NCBI GenBank assembly: GCA_034698045.1
Contig: JAQGAU010000876.1
Span: 1 to 22,999 of the forward strand
DNA: 22,999 nt
Direction of reading: 5' to 3'
From: Paramacrobiotus richtersi
Taxonomy: Eukaryota; Tardigrada; Eutardigrada; Parachela; Macrobiotidae
The notes beneath the pieces are model-generated. The model did not search any database. It was not told the origin of the DNA and saw only the letters and a program-made list of their open reading frames with translations. The translations under genes were made by a program, and so were the position numbers. This document shows positions 9,181-20,400 of this stretch, in pieces. The number at the start of each line of letters is the position of its first letter. Position 1 is the first letter of the stretch.

Positions 9181-11379
9181 TGGTGCGTTGTCCTGGATGA
9201 GTTTTTCCGGAAAAGGGAAGAAAATACAAGACATTTCTGCTATACAAAGTCATGTGCAGTAGCGGTATCAGCCAGTTTGTACTTCAGTTTAGTTAGTTCA
9301 ATCCAGCATTCATTTCGTGCGGAAGTACATAAAGTCATCATTCGTTATCCCTATTTCACTGTAATTTCAGGTCGGTTCGTACTAGTGGGTGCCTCGTATG
9401 AGTATCCATTTGTATAATCTTATTACACTGCTCTGAAAAAACCGTTTGCTAGTCTGTGCAAGATCGCGGAGAATAAACCGAGGAGAGGAGACAGAAAGTA
9501 TAAATCTGAAAAGATTCTGAAACGGCTTTTGTGTTGACGATACATTGGGACACAACCTCTTTTGCCACCACTACCAGTAGACACTTACATTATAGAAGAG
9601 CATACCCCGCGAATATGCCACAGTGAAACAAACCGTCTGGGATGCGGTGATAGGTCAGCTGTTCAAAAAGCGTTGCTTTCCGGTATCCGAACGTAGTTTT
9701 CGTCTGTTACAAAAGTTTACATAGCCGTTTCGGACGCGATAACTCTGTTCGAACAGGTCCTAAAATTTGACCAGCCGGGTTCTACATTACGAGATCTCGA
9801 ACCCCACCGATTTGTACCACACTGCTGCAAAAATGACAAGCTTTTAGATTAAACTTCACTGTATATGTTATGCTAACATCTAAACGATACAGCCGTTTTA
9901 AAACTGACCATAGCGGATTGTCCCAGGCGCAGTTGAAGACAATTAAAAGAACGAATCTTGATTTCTCTAAGTTACAGTGGCCAATCTCCTGCAAAATCAT
10001 CATTTCGCACAGTCACTCATTGTCAGAGCTGACCTTCTGACCTCTGTCGAAAACCGCGAATAAAACATGGAAAAGCAGTTCCTGTTTTCTGTCTGTATTA
10101 AAACTATTAAAGCCTCTATTAAAACTACTGCGTATTCTCTCGCGGAGCCTTTGGATTAACAGGCGTGCAAGTGTGCGAAAGTGCCGGTACATTAATAATT
10201 TTATTGACCTTCATCTTTTATAAACGTCAAACTGTGATACATGAGAAGTAAGCAAGTCGAGCCTCAAGAAAGTCCGAAATGTCTCATAACCCCACGAAGC
10301 AGGACCGATTTCACGCTTGAGGCTTTCATAGCTGTCTCACGGCGGGATTTCTAGCACACAAGTAGACGCGAATACTTATTTACTCGCTTGCTATACTGTA
10401 GCTCAGTAAAAATTCACCAATTTAACGCTGCTTTACGGTAGTAACGTGCAGCGTACTGGAAATATTGGATATTTTGTTAATGTCTTTGCGGCCGCTCCCT
10501 TCAGGCGTGGGGTGCCAGCCTGTTGTTTTTGCGACGTCAGATGATGTTTACCGGTTACGACTGCCCGGTTTTTAGGCCACAAGCGTTGGTGACCTTTTAA
10601 CGTGCCACAACACTCCCACCCGCTAAGAGGAAAGGAATGCGATACACGACCTTAATACTCTAATGCTGAACATGACATTGCCGGCGATAGGTCTTTCACT
10701 ATAGTTAGAAGGTTGGGAAAAGCCAAATCTCCGAGAGTGTCTACGTAGTTTCAGTATTTGGCGCAGCAAAGTCCACAGAATATTTACATTGTCTGGGTAA
10801 AAACTGGAAGTGAGACCAAGGATTAATTAACTTTTTTGAACCCTTTGCATACGTTTATTAAATGAAACGCACTGAAATAGAAGACAAAAGTCAGCTAACC
10901 GGAAAATACGTATTTAAAAAGCTTTGTAAGTCGGCAGAAATGGCAGAAATGTAGGGCTCTCTCAACTATTCATAGTGCATGCAAAGTGCTAAAATGCAAA
11001 GTGGAACGAGCTGTCCGCACGCAAATCATCAGTCCCCTAATTTCGAACCCTTTGCTCATTTCATTACGTTACCACATGCATAAGAAATGCATGCTCTCTA
11101 GGATAATAATTTAATAAATTGACCACGCGCATCTGGTTCAGATGCTTAAATATTGATGATTGATCAGCTCTGCATGATGTGATTAAACAAATCCCTTCCA
11201 GCTGCAGTCGTCCTTGCCCGGCACAGCGAGGTCGTACCTCACGTCGCCGAATGTGCTCATGTTTCTGAAATATAAGCCAGAGTTCAGTACTATCTTGTCG
11301 TAGGTCGTTCGCATAAATACCACCAACTTTGACAAACAACCGGCACTCCAATCATTGTCCGGTGGCATAAACGTTAACA
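9181..11379. other. Spacer between rGC copy B and the GPCR, no confident gene
   Basis: An AATAAA at 9472-9477 is a possible polyadenylation signal for copy B, 292 nt after its stop. Otherwise the spacer has only short, unconvincing open frames. A minus-strand frame (11183-11455) contains a good acceptor (TTATATTTCAG) before N-M-S-T-F-G-D-V-R-Y-D, but it overlaps the GPCR start and cannot be extended. No tRNA, transposase or repeat was recognised. Confidence 0.5.
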
Positions 11380-12563
11380 ATGAATTCCACCTCAAATCTA
11401 TCTGCACCGAAGCTCCCTGTTCAAGGTGCAGTTTCGTTGCACCAAGAAACTCCATACCGTGCTATCTTATACACAGTGATCTCTTTCTGCCTTTGTATAG
11501 TAGCCTGTATCTTACTGTTACTTCTAATCCTTGTAATCCTCCGTCAAAAGTCCTTATTTAGCGGAGCAAAACTGCTTATCCTCCACCAACTCGTCACAGA
11601 ATCTCAGTTGACCATGATCCACTGGCCGGTGTACATCACTGAATTCATCCTTTCTCAGAACAACTACCACTTCTCCGCCACATTTTGCAAGCATTATAAT
11701 CTCTCCTACATGACCACGACGACGGCTGGTCTATGGGGATTATTTCTACTGGCTTTCAATCGTTTCATGGCGGTAGCCGTGCCCCACAAGTATCAAACAT
11801 GGAGTCAGCTCCCCTTTAACATAATTCTTATCCTTGGCGCTTGGTTGATTGGATTATTCGATCATCTTTACTTCTACCTCGGTGGGGACGGCGGGTTTGG
11901 TCCGACATCACCGTTTGGAATCTGTAGTTTTTTGAAACCCGGTATCAGCTTTAAAATCGCTAATGCAATTAGTACGTACATCCCGTTGGCACTGTCAGGG
12001 TTACTGTACGTCATGTTGTTCATTAAGGCCACGACTGTTAATCGTAACGGTCAAATTCGGGACGCACCGGGTACTGTGTCGAAAGAGCTGGTACAGAGCT
12101 TCCGCCGCCGTATCCGACTGGCGAAATTGTTGTTTGGCATGACAGTGATGCATACGGTGTGCTTTGCCAGTATTCCGGTTCTTCAGTCCTTCTTTGCCCA
12201 AGCGTACAGTCGGGACCCCATGACACGGCTGTGGGTGCGGCAGTTCTTTTGTGCAGGATATTTGTCAACACCGGTAAGCAATGTAAAATGTATTTGACTG
12301 GAAAACATAAAACAAAGCTTACCCCCACATAGACAGGTGTGTCAATCATTCAGCTAATTGTAGGACAATCATGTCTTCTGCCAGTGAGCTTCGCTGAACA
12401 ACGTCACCTTAGTTTATGCTAATATGGTGTTTTGCTAATCTGCTTCTTCCTATTGCAGATCCTCTTTTTCGCATTGAACAAAGATTGTCGGGATGGTGCC
12501 AAAAGAATCTTTGTGAAATCACCGGTTTCCATGAACAGCATACGATCAACTGGGAAAACGTGA
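11380..12563 (+). CDS. Rhodopsin-like (class A) G-protein-coupled receptor, two exons
   Basis: The exons are 11380-12273 and 12459-12563 (TGA), separated by a 185-nt GT-AG intron in phase 0. They give a 332-aa seven-helix receptor. The N-terminus has two N-glycosylation sites (N2-S-T, N6-L-S). Helices lie at about 28-54, 63-88, 105-130, 145-167 (W155), 193-215, 247-270 and 285-304. C103 and C182 can form the usual loop disulphide. Key positions deviate from the class A consensus. The 2.50 Asp appears as E74, DRY is N-R-F (127-129), helix 6 has C-F-A-S-I-P instead of C-W-x-P, and NPxxY is T-P-I-L-F at the exon junction. The tail is short and basic (K-D-C-R-D-G-A-K-R). The start ATG has A at -3. 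The ligand and subfamily are not recognisable. It is a single copy within the rGC cluster, so co-function is only suggested by location. Confidence 0.88.
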
Positions 12564-12848
12564 CAAGGCACCGACTGACCTTGTCTTCTGATATCGGATC
12601 GTCCAGATTCGGCAGCCGATTAGCGTCACATAATGAATATGCACCGTAGTTGTTGTTCGCCGTAATCTCTTTAGTTACGACCACGATGTGGCACAAAGGG
12701 CCACAATGCCACACTAGTACTACTACTAATATAAACTGCAGGGAACGTTTTATTGGAATGGCGAACTGGAGCTAAAACCTGAAAAGCCTGTTTTAAGTGC
12801 ATTGTGCGTTTAATAGTGTATTGCTGTATATAGATTGCTGGGTTTGCT
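12564..12848. other. 3' flank of the GPCR
   Basis: I see no coding signal beyond the GPCR stop. There is a short AT-rich run near 12720, and an ATTAAA at 12910-12915, just outside this stretch, is the nearest polyadenylation-like hexamer. Confidence 0.4.
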
Positions 12849-13320
12849 ACGATTAACTATTATGTGGCTAGATATGGCACGTTTCGTACCACTCCCTTTT
12901 TCGTGAACCATTAAATAATGATGTAGTCCCGTAGTCCTCGTAGTTTTAACCCAGCGCTGCTGTAGCCTCGCGTAGTCCGCGTACTTCGCGAGCTAAGTGC
13001 AGTCTGTGTAATCCGCGTAGTCCTTGGACTCTGTGTAGTCTGTGTAGTCTGTGTAGTCCGCGTAGTCTGTGTAGTCTGTGTAGTCTGTGTTGTCCGCGTA
13101 GTTCGTGTAGTCGGCGTAGTCTGTGTAGTCCGCGTAGTCCGTGTAGTCGGCGTAGTCTGTGTAGTCTGTGCAGTCCGCGTAGTCTGTGTAGTCCGTGTAG
13201 TCTGTGTAGTCCGCGTTGTCTATGTAGTCTGTGTAGTCCGCGTAGTCCGTGTAGTCCGTGTAGTCTGTGTAGTCTGTGTAGTCGGTGTAGTCCGTGTAGT
13301 CTGCTTAGTCTGCATAATCT
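12849..13320 (-). repeat. 9-bp minisatellite array, left inverted copy, with unique flank
   Basis: From about 13016 to 13311 the plus strand repeats TAGTCTGTG/TAGTCCGCG roughly 33 times with few variants. The degenerate leader 12945-13015 carries the same motif. The flank 12849-12955 is not repetitive but matches, inverted, the flank of the second array. The match includes a perfect 16-mer at 12877-12892 (GCACGTTTCGTACCAC). On the minus strand the array reads as a D-Y-T/D-Y-A peptide repeat, simply because 9 is a multiple of 3. Confidence 0.9.
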
Positions 13321-13596
13321 TCATGCAAAATAATAATTTTCGTAATATGAATGTTCGAACGAGAATTCGCACATTAGTAAGTAACTACTGTCATACCGGC
13401 CTCAGAAGAACTGAAACAAAATCATTTTTTCAGTATGTCTTTAGTCGCATAAAAAAGTTGGCTAACCTTATTATTGATACAAGCACTTAGAATGCAAGCA
13501 CTTCTGATTTTTGTTATAATCGACCATCTTGATCACCTTTGCGTTTAAACTCATCTTTCGGTTTGATCGACGGTTGCAAATCTTTCGTTTGCAAAG

Positions 13597-15823
13597 ATCC
13601 GATTCCGTTTCAAGCACTTGCCACGTGGATGCCTTCGGCATGGAATAACGGATGACCAACCTCCAGAATGGGCAATAATGTTTATACGTGTGTCTTGCAG
13701 ATACCGGCTGATAATGCTGTTGAATGTCCGACTGGGACCGCCCACCGCTTTGTATCGACATGCGGGATTAATTTGTTCATTAATCGTAGAAGCAGTCTAG
13801 CTTATGTCGTGTCGTGTAGTTGCATAAAGCTGACTCGTTGTGACCTTTCCTCCTAATTTTGAACTAATTTGAGTGTAGTATACTGGGGCCACTGTTTGTG
13901 CTTCTTTTAATAACACTAGAAATCGTTCCCGAGTGTTTGGTTCTTTATTAAGGATATAAGGTACAGTACAGATTAGGAACATTTTCCACCGTTATCCCAA
14001 CACTTCCGCCATCTGTCTGTGGTGTATTCCTTGGCCGTTAACCAAATAACGTGTTCCCTTGGATGTTGCAAGATTCACTCATAATTCGGATTCTTAGCTT
14101 ATGCAGTTTTTGGCATGCCTTATTCTCTTGATTAAATTTTAAGTTCCGATCAAATAGCGGATAATGTTAATTTTACCCCGAGATTCGTTAAACGCATTGA
14201 ACGACAGTTATGCCCGAGTGCCATAAAATTCGAGGTGGTCCCTTGGTACTACCCGGCAAAGATGTGCTGTTGAAATGCAATGTAACTGGTTGTCTGCAGC
14301 TAGCCGGTAAAAAACCCGGATGAAGCCGAAGATCTTCTTAGCTCTGGGCTTCAGGCAAAAATATCTAGCTGACCTTTTGGATAGTTACACTCTGATCGTT
14401 TGAGAACGTTGGGCCAGACATTCGGTACCGTTTTGTCTGACCATTTTCCGTTCCATTTCGCTGGACAACACAACGATCAAGTAAAGCAGTGATCGAACGA
14501 AACAGTTGTTCTGGTTACCGATTATTCTGTCCTATTGAAAACTAAAAAGGTTATGTGTAACGTATTATGTATGTGGTTTTTCTTTGAATTACCGGTTCGG
14601 TATTCTGTAAACTGGTTTGCTCTACGGTCACCGTGCTGCCGTAAGTTTTGATATCCCAGAGTTTTGATAACTGCGATCGCAAACGTTTGGTATCCCAGAG
14701 GAGTCTTTATGCCGAGCATTGTGTTTACGTTTTTCCATTCGAAAATGGAGGCGCTTAATAATTTTTTTCCATTTAGCCGGTTTAGGCATTTTTTCTTATA
14801 CCGGCACAACCAGAATATAACCATTAATATTTTGTGTTTTTAATAAACAGTGAAGTACTGAATAGTTAATATAATTTCGTCAGCAACAAATTTGGTTTCT
14901 AGAAAGAATAATCTCAAGATGACCTCAACATTTTGCCATTGAATTGAACTGGCGGCATGCCGGTAACAATTTTTTGTCAGAATGTCTTGTAAACACTAGT
15001 TTCCCGATGCGGGGAATCGAGTGGTACTGTCTGTTTCGGGTTTTGGTTTTGGTTGTGGTTATTTAGATTTTCATGTTACGAGGGCCGAGCGTATTAGAGA
15101 TCTAAAATCGAGATAGCAGTCCGAAAAATTTATGTATTCGTTCTCGGTTAAACCTACTATATTCCGGTCAGTACTACAAACCGCTCAGTTAGCTCCAAGT
15201 CATGCGCGCGACTTTTTTCGATATGCCCCCACGTTTTCTACTTAAATGTTATGACAGTACGCGGACACAGACCATACAAACTGAACGAAACTGCCGCAGA
15301 CTACGCGGACTACACTGACTACACGGACTACACAGACTACACGGACTACACAGACTACACAGACTACACGGACTACATGGACTACACAGACTACGCGGAC
15401 TACACAGACTACACGGACTACACAGACTACACGGGGCTACGAGGAGTACAGGGCTACCGTCGTGACTTTCTGGACTACGCGCGACTACATGAAGACTACG
15501 GCGGCTACGAGACTACACCGTTATCTAATGCTTCCGAAAAAATGCGGTGGTACGAAACGTGCACTAGGTGTATGTGGCACAGAATGATTAATCGGTTATG
15601 TTAATGATTTTCTCCGCATGCGCATTATGTGGTTCGACAGACCAGGGCCTACTGCTGTTGAAGTCTTTCCCATCTTTAATACGGCTTTGTTTGCTTGTTC
15701 ACAGAGGATACAGAAAGTTTGTTTCATGTTTGCAATGCACATGGCGACATTTGTTTTACAGATAAATACGGCTGTCAAGAATCCACACAACCAATTGAGA
15801 ATACGTCAGTGACATGTCAGTAA
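13597..15823 (+). CDS. Tentative cysteine-rich secreted-protein gene (3 candidate exons, 3' part)
   Basis: Three stretches look exonic and can be joined in compatible phase: 13597-13624, 13701-13785 and 15705-15823 (TAA). The first intron (13625-13700, 76 nt) ends in a strong acceptor (GTGTGTCTTGCAG). The second would be 1919 nt, with a weak donor (CGTAGAA) and a good acceptor (TTGCTTGTTCACAG). The predicted tail has the pattern C-x8-C-P-x10-C-G-x15-C-x6-C-x6-C-x14-C, loosely like a Kazal domain (C-P ... C-G ... C-x6-C), but no family assignment is safe. No start codon or signal peptide was found upstream. The alternative is chance open frames. If the middle exon is not spliced at 13785, its frame simply runs on to a TAA at 13854-13856. 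Confidence 0.22.
13857..15250. other. Non-coding stretch between the minisatellite copies
   Basis: I see no convincing exon here, only short open frames. Minor features are two copies of TATCCCAGAG near 14651 and 14690, and a GT-rich run near 15037-15060. If the tentative cysteine-rich gene is real, this would be its long intron. Confidence 0.4.
15296..15600 (+). repeat. 9-bp minisatellite array, right inverted copy, with unique flank
   Basis: Units GACTACACG/GACTACACA/GACTACGCG run for about 15 repeats (15296-15431). They are the reverse complement of the left array. The flank to about 15597 matches the left flank inverted at roughly 75%, including the exact 16-mer at 15547-15562. The array sits in a 117-codon frame (15251-15604) translating to D-Y-T-D-Y-T repeats. 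I regard this as a by-product of the 9-bp period, not a gene. Confidence 0.88.
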
Positions 15824-17470
15824 TACTAGCAACAGAGCGACTTGAACGGGCGCCACCATGCACAGTCCAAGGAGCCGCGCGAAGGATCAAGTCATAGATA
15901 AATCTAGAGGTCAGGGTGTGAAACACGGCAACGGCAGTTTCCATTGACAATGCCAACTTCCAACGAAAATCTTATAGGCAGTGACAGAGACTGCATGCAC
16001 GTTTTTACAGATTGTAATCTATACGGAATCAGTGTGCTCTTGTTATTTTTGGTTTTTGACTTTTGTCAGCGTTGACAGTCAACGCTCAAAGTCACCATTC
16101 AGCGTCAGCATTCAAAGTGAGCATTTTTATAAGTCTGGGTTTTCAAGCGTTTTTTTCATCAAGGGACATGATATACAAGTTACGCAGGTGAATTCTTTTA
16201 CAGGAGTGCGGCAGGAAAAAGGCTACTTATCATCCTTCGAAACATTACTGTAAGAGAACCAGGAATACCACGGTACTAACAAAGAGAAGTTCACAGGCCG
16301 CAATACTACCAACTGAAACAGTATTACCCCTTCGCACGAAGTTTGTTACCATTGCCATCTGGTACTGTCAACATGTCATGGATCCGCGTTCAGCTTTGAA
16401 CTCACATGTAAACAGCCACAGTAGCCGCATAAACCAGTGAAAAGTGTATGCAGCGAAAATAAGACAGCCAAGAGCTGCAGAAAGGGAACCTACACAAACT
16501 GGTAAAATTGACATGACCATTGGAGGTGTTCCAATAACCGCTCACCGAAAAATCGCCGAGCACACATACCAAATTTTTTCAAGAAGTTCTGAAATATTCA
16601 TTAGTTAAAGTATGATTTTCGTGAGCACTGACACCACGCGCCGCTCCCCTGAGGCCCTTTTATCTCCATAGGTTAAGCCGTGATCCCTGTCAAGCTGTCG
16701 TTTGAAATGTTTCTTCCTTGAAATTGTCCCTGGTACGGCATGCAGTGCGCCTTGCAGACTTGTTTAATCAGCATGAAAAGCAGCGTCATAACAAGCTAAT
16801 AATCGCGGTTTTTTTGGAATTAATAATTACAGCCGGTGTCATACGCAGATTTCTTCCAAAACCTCTTAAAGTATTAGTTCAGACTAATCGCCCGTAGCTA
16901 CCGATGGGACCCGGCACGATGCGCGAATCACGCTGTGTGTTTATGGCTGCATGTCAAGCGAGACATGCTATCTCCAGGAATGCCGTAAAGCGTGAATGGG
17001 AAGCCGCTGTTTGCGCCTGAATGCGCCACCGTTTCAATCTAGTTCATATGGCTACTGGAGGCCCGTTTCCATATGTTGTAATTGCACGTGCAGCTACGGT
17101 TTAGGTTGCCGCCGATGGCACTTCGACCGGACTACTGTTTCAGTAATTTCGTTAACAGACAGATTGCCATTTCCTTAATGACGCCTAGACGCTCTTGATC
17201 AGATATTAATGGTTTTGTTGCGTCCAAGCAGGCACAGGAGCTCGGTCGTTCCTTTTTGCTCTTTAATTATCTTACCAAAATAGTACCGTTTCAAAACTGG
17301 ATAGCTATAGCTAAAGGAAAACAATATTTATGCGGAAATTCGCCATCCCCAACATCAATTACATGCATGCGGCCGCCGATATAATTACGGTATGTCGATC
17401 TATCGGCAATTCGATAGCTCTGGACTAAAAGCACGCTAATTTTTTGACGACTGAGTCTTCGATCTGAAAA
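15824..17470. other. Spacer upstream of rGC copy C
   Basis: This stretch should contain the promoter of copy C, but no clear core element stands out. A near-perfect palindrome lies at 16068-16086 (AGCGTTGAC-A-GTCAACGCT: 9-bp arms, 1-nt centre). Short frames (15981-16253, 16996-17178) have no recognisable homology. Confidence 0.4.
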
Positions 17471-20400
17471 ATGGACCTGTTTTCCGTGTTGATTTGCTTA
17501 ATGGCACGATCTCTGTCCGTATCAGCCAACAGACTGAATATCATAACATTAACAACCGCTAACGCAACGGGTTCTGGTACCCAGCAAATGCTACCGACTT
17601 TCTCGGTGGCGTTGGACCATATGAAAGAGCGGTATCCGTTGGTCTATGCAAACTACTCCAAAGTTGACTTGTACTGGGGAGCGGATGATCCCATCTGTCG
17701 TCCAGAAGGAGATGGTCTGGTTCCGACGAAACTCGCCGAGTGGTACAGTCAAGGAGTCTTTACACGCGATGGAGTTACCATTGTATTGAGTGCAGGTAAG
17801 AACAAGAGAAACTGCGCAATCACTACAAAAATATATTGCGTTTCAGTGTGCGCACGAGCTTTCGGTATTGTCGCTGATTTTTCACGAGGTAAGCCATCCT
17901 TTCAAATTTTACGATAGTGGAAACAACAGTAAAATGTACTTGTAGAACTGGACATGACGATTATGGCATGGTGAGTGAATCATTCGGACTAACAGTTAGT
18001 TTGCAATGTCGACTGTCGAGTGTACTCCTCAGCGGAACCGGAGTGGACAGCAATCAAGCACGGTCACCACATGTTGTTTCACTGGCGCAGACTTCATATA
18101 TGATATTCGGCCAGGCTGTCGGCTTAATTATGGATATCTTCAGCTGGCGTTATATTGTTGTCATCACTGACACACTCTCCAAAACAATCGGCAGCGGACG
18201 CAGCTCTATCATGTGCAAAGGCCCGTTGGCTGATTTCGAGGCCAAGCGTAAGGATCTGCAGCCGTTAATTCTTCCCATTGATTCGGATGCGCCCGGTTTT
18301 TCGTTTGACACTGTACTAAAAAAAGCAGCAGAATACAGTAACAGTAAGTAGCTGTAGTTTGCCATAAGGTTTCAGTCCATCTTACCGTGATAACGTTTAT
18401 CACATTTTGCAGTTATGTTGTGCTGCACAATGTTCAAAGGCATGAGACGACTGTTGGTACGTGCGTGATAGCTTTTTTGATTATCATGGTGAAAATGGTC
18501 CAGTCTGCGACTCTGCGCATGCATCCTGATGTCAGAAGCTCTTAGTCTCATTAAAAAGTTGGCAAAGGTGCTAAGTATTACGCAGCCTGAATCCAGCTAG
18601 ACCTAACCGGTGCTGTTAGCGCACGAGACTTTGTTGTGTTTGGATACGAGCATTAATTATAATATGACAAATAGATCCAGCTGAAGTAATCAATGATCAT
18701 GTAGTCAAAAAGTATTAGATTCTGGGTACTTACAATGTTAGTACAATAATCATGCAACGCGACACATTGTCACAGTACTCGACAGAAACTAATATGTTAG
18801 TCTTTAGTCAGTCTCTTAGTTTGTAGCTATAAAAATTATTACGCTATTGTTTTGCAGAGTGCTGCACATGATTTGAACATGACAAGTGGAGATTACGTAA
18901 GATCATTCCCGATCCTCAAAACTGTGAGGAATATGTGCAAATTGGTTTCTTTGAAAGGTTTTCATGTATCTGTACGAAGGCGAGGTTCCATATGAACCAC
19001 CGTTAACCAAATGGAGACAAAACGATGCGCTCGATGAGGTAAACGAGCCTGGTTATATAGTCGAAGTGAATTGTTTTTATTAATTGTAACACCAGCTGCG
19101 CGAACAGAACATTTGGGAAGCAATGGACACCATACTTGTTTTCCGCACCCTGGAAACCAACTGGAACCACTTTCTGCGCCGCGCCGAGCAGATTCTTCGC
19201 TTGCGGGAGAAGCTATTCAACGCCTCATATGATTCAGAACTTTTGGTAACAATTTGTCAAACAAAAGTCCCTGTTATAGTTCTTGCTGTGTCTGCAAAGC
19301 TTAACGCGTTTCTTGTAGTATAACGACTTTTTCCTTTCCTGCACGGCGATTGTGGAAGTCGCATCACAAGTAATCACGATTTGAACAATCGTTCTGAAAA
19401 AACCAGAATTCGAAGACTGATTGCGCAGGTACTCAATGAAATGTATCTGGAGAACAAAACCGTTGGATCATCACGTCCCAGATATTTTTCCGTTCTTGAC
19501 AAGATCCTCAGACGGTCGTTTCAGCTGACATTTGAAAACGTCTCAGTTGGCGCTGATGCTACAAAGATTCCGGACGTTAATATCCAGCAGTATGACAAAT
19601 CGTCAGGGAATTTCATGGTTAGTACGAGTATAGTAGCACCACACATTGCGCCACACCGGCAATTCTGATACGGTTCTTGTAGAATATTTATGCATACAAC
19701 CCGGCAACAAAAAAGTACGGCGCAGTGAAAGATGTTCGATGGAAGCTGGGCACTGTTCCTTTGGATCGAAAACTATGCAACCCACGGGACGCCTTTTGTA
19801 GTTCGAGCTCAACGACGAGAACCGTGGCCATAACAGTGGTATCGCTGCTTGTTGCATTTGTAATCTTAGCTGTGGCCTTTTCGATACGGTAATCTTTCAG
19901 TTTTTCCAAGTTTATGCAGCCTCGTTTTTTAAAGATTCTTGTTTAAAGGCGGCAGCAGAATAGACAAGAGTTTCGCCGCACGTGGTGGGTGGTGACCGAT
20001 GCCGATTTCAGAGCGGCAGATATAGAAGGGAATCATCATCTGCGGAAGCTAAAGCAAGCGCTCTGTGTCTCCCGTGTTGCATTATCGTACTGCAGTGCCG
20101 ATACAAGGAAGATCTTTTCGAGGAAATTTAGACAGGTGGTTAATCTACGAGGCACACCAGCGTTTCGCAAGGAGCTGTACTGGACAAGTAGTAAAAGTCC
20201 AGCATGTACTAGCGCGTTTCTCAGCTGGATATCAAAGGTGAAGCCAACGATTACTTGGGTGCGAAACGGGTGCCACGTGTTTTCGCTTCTGTTTAGATGC
20301 GGAAACTCGAATCAGCAAACGTAAACAATCTGCTAGGCCTTCAAATATCTGACACTTCTCCTTCGTCTTTTTACGCATTTTGTCAACGTGGCTCAGTAGA

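Noticed and set aside
11183-11455. Minus-strand frame next to the GPCR start with a good internal acceptor
   Set aside because: It overlaps the GPCR's coding start on the other strand, cannot be extended upstream, and matches no family I know.
13016-13311. Regular short repeats resembling a CRISPR array
   Set aside because: The units are contiguous 9-mers with no unique spacers, in a eukaryotic genome. It is a minisatellite.
14640-14700. Repeated TATCCCAGAG decamers as a repeat element
   Set aside because: There are only two copies in AT-rich spacer with no wider similarity.
15251-15604. Open frame coding for a D-Y-T-D-Y-A repeat protein
   Set aside because: The frame stays open only because the minisatellite unit is 9 bp. 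The inverted copy gives the same pseudo-peptide on the opposite strand, and no splice or start context supports a gene.
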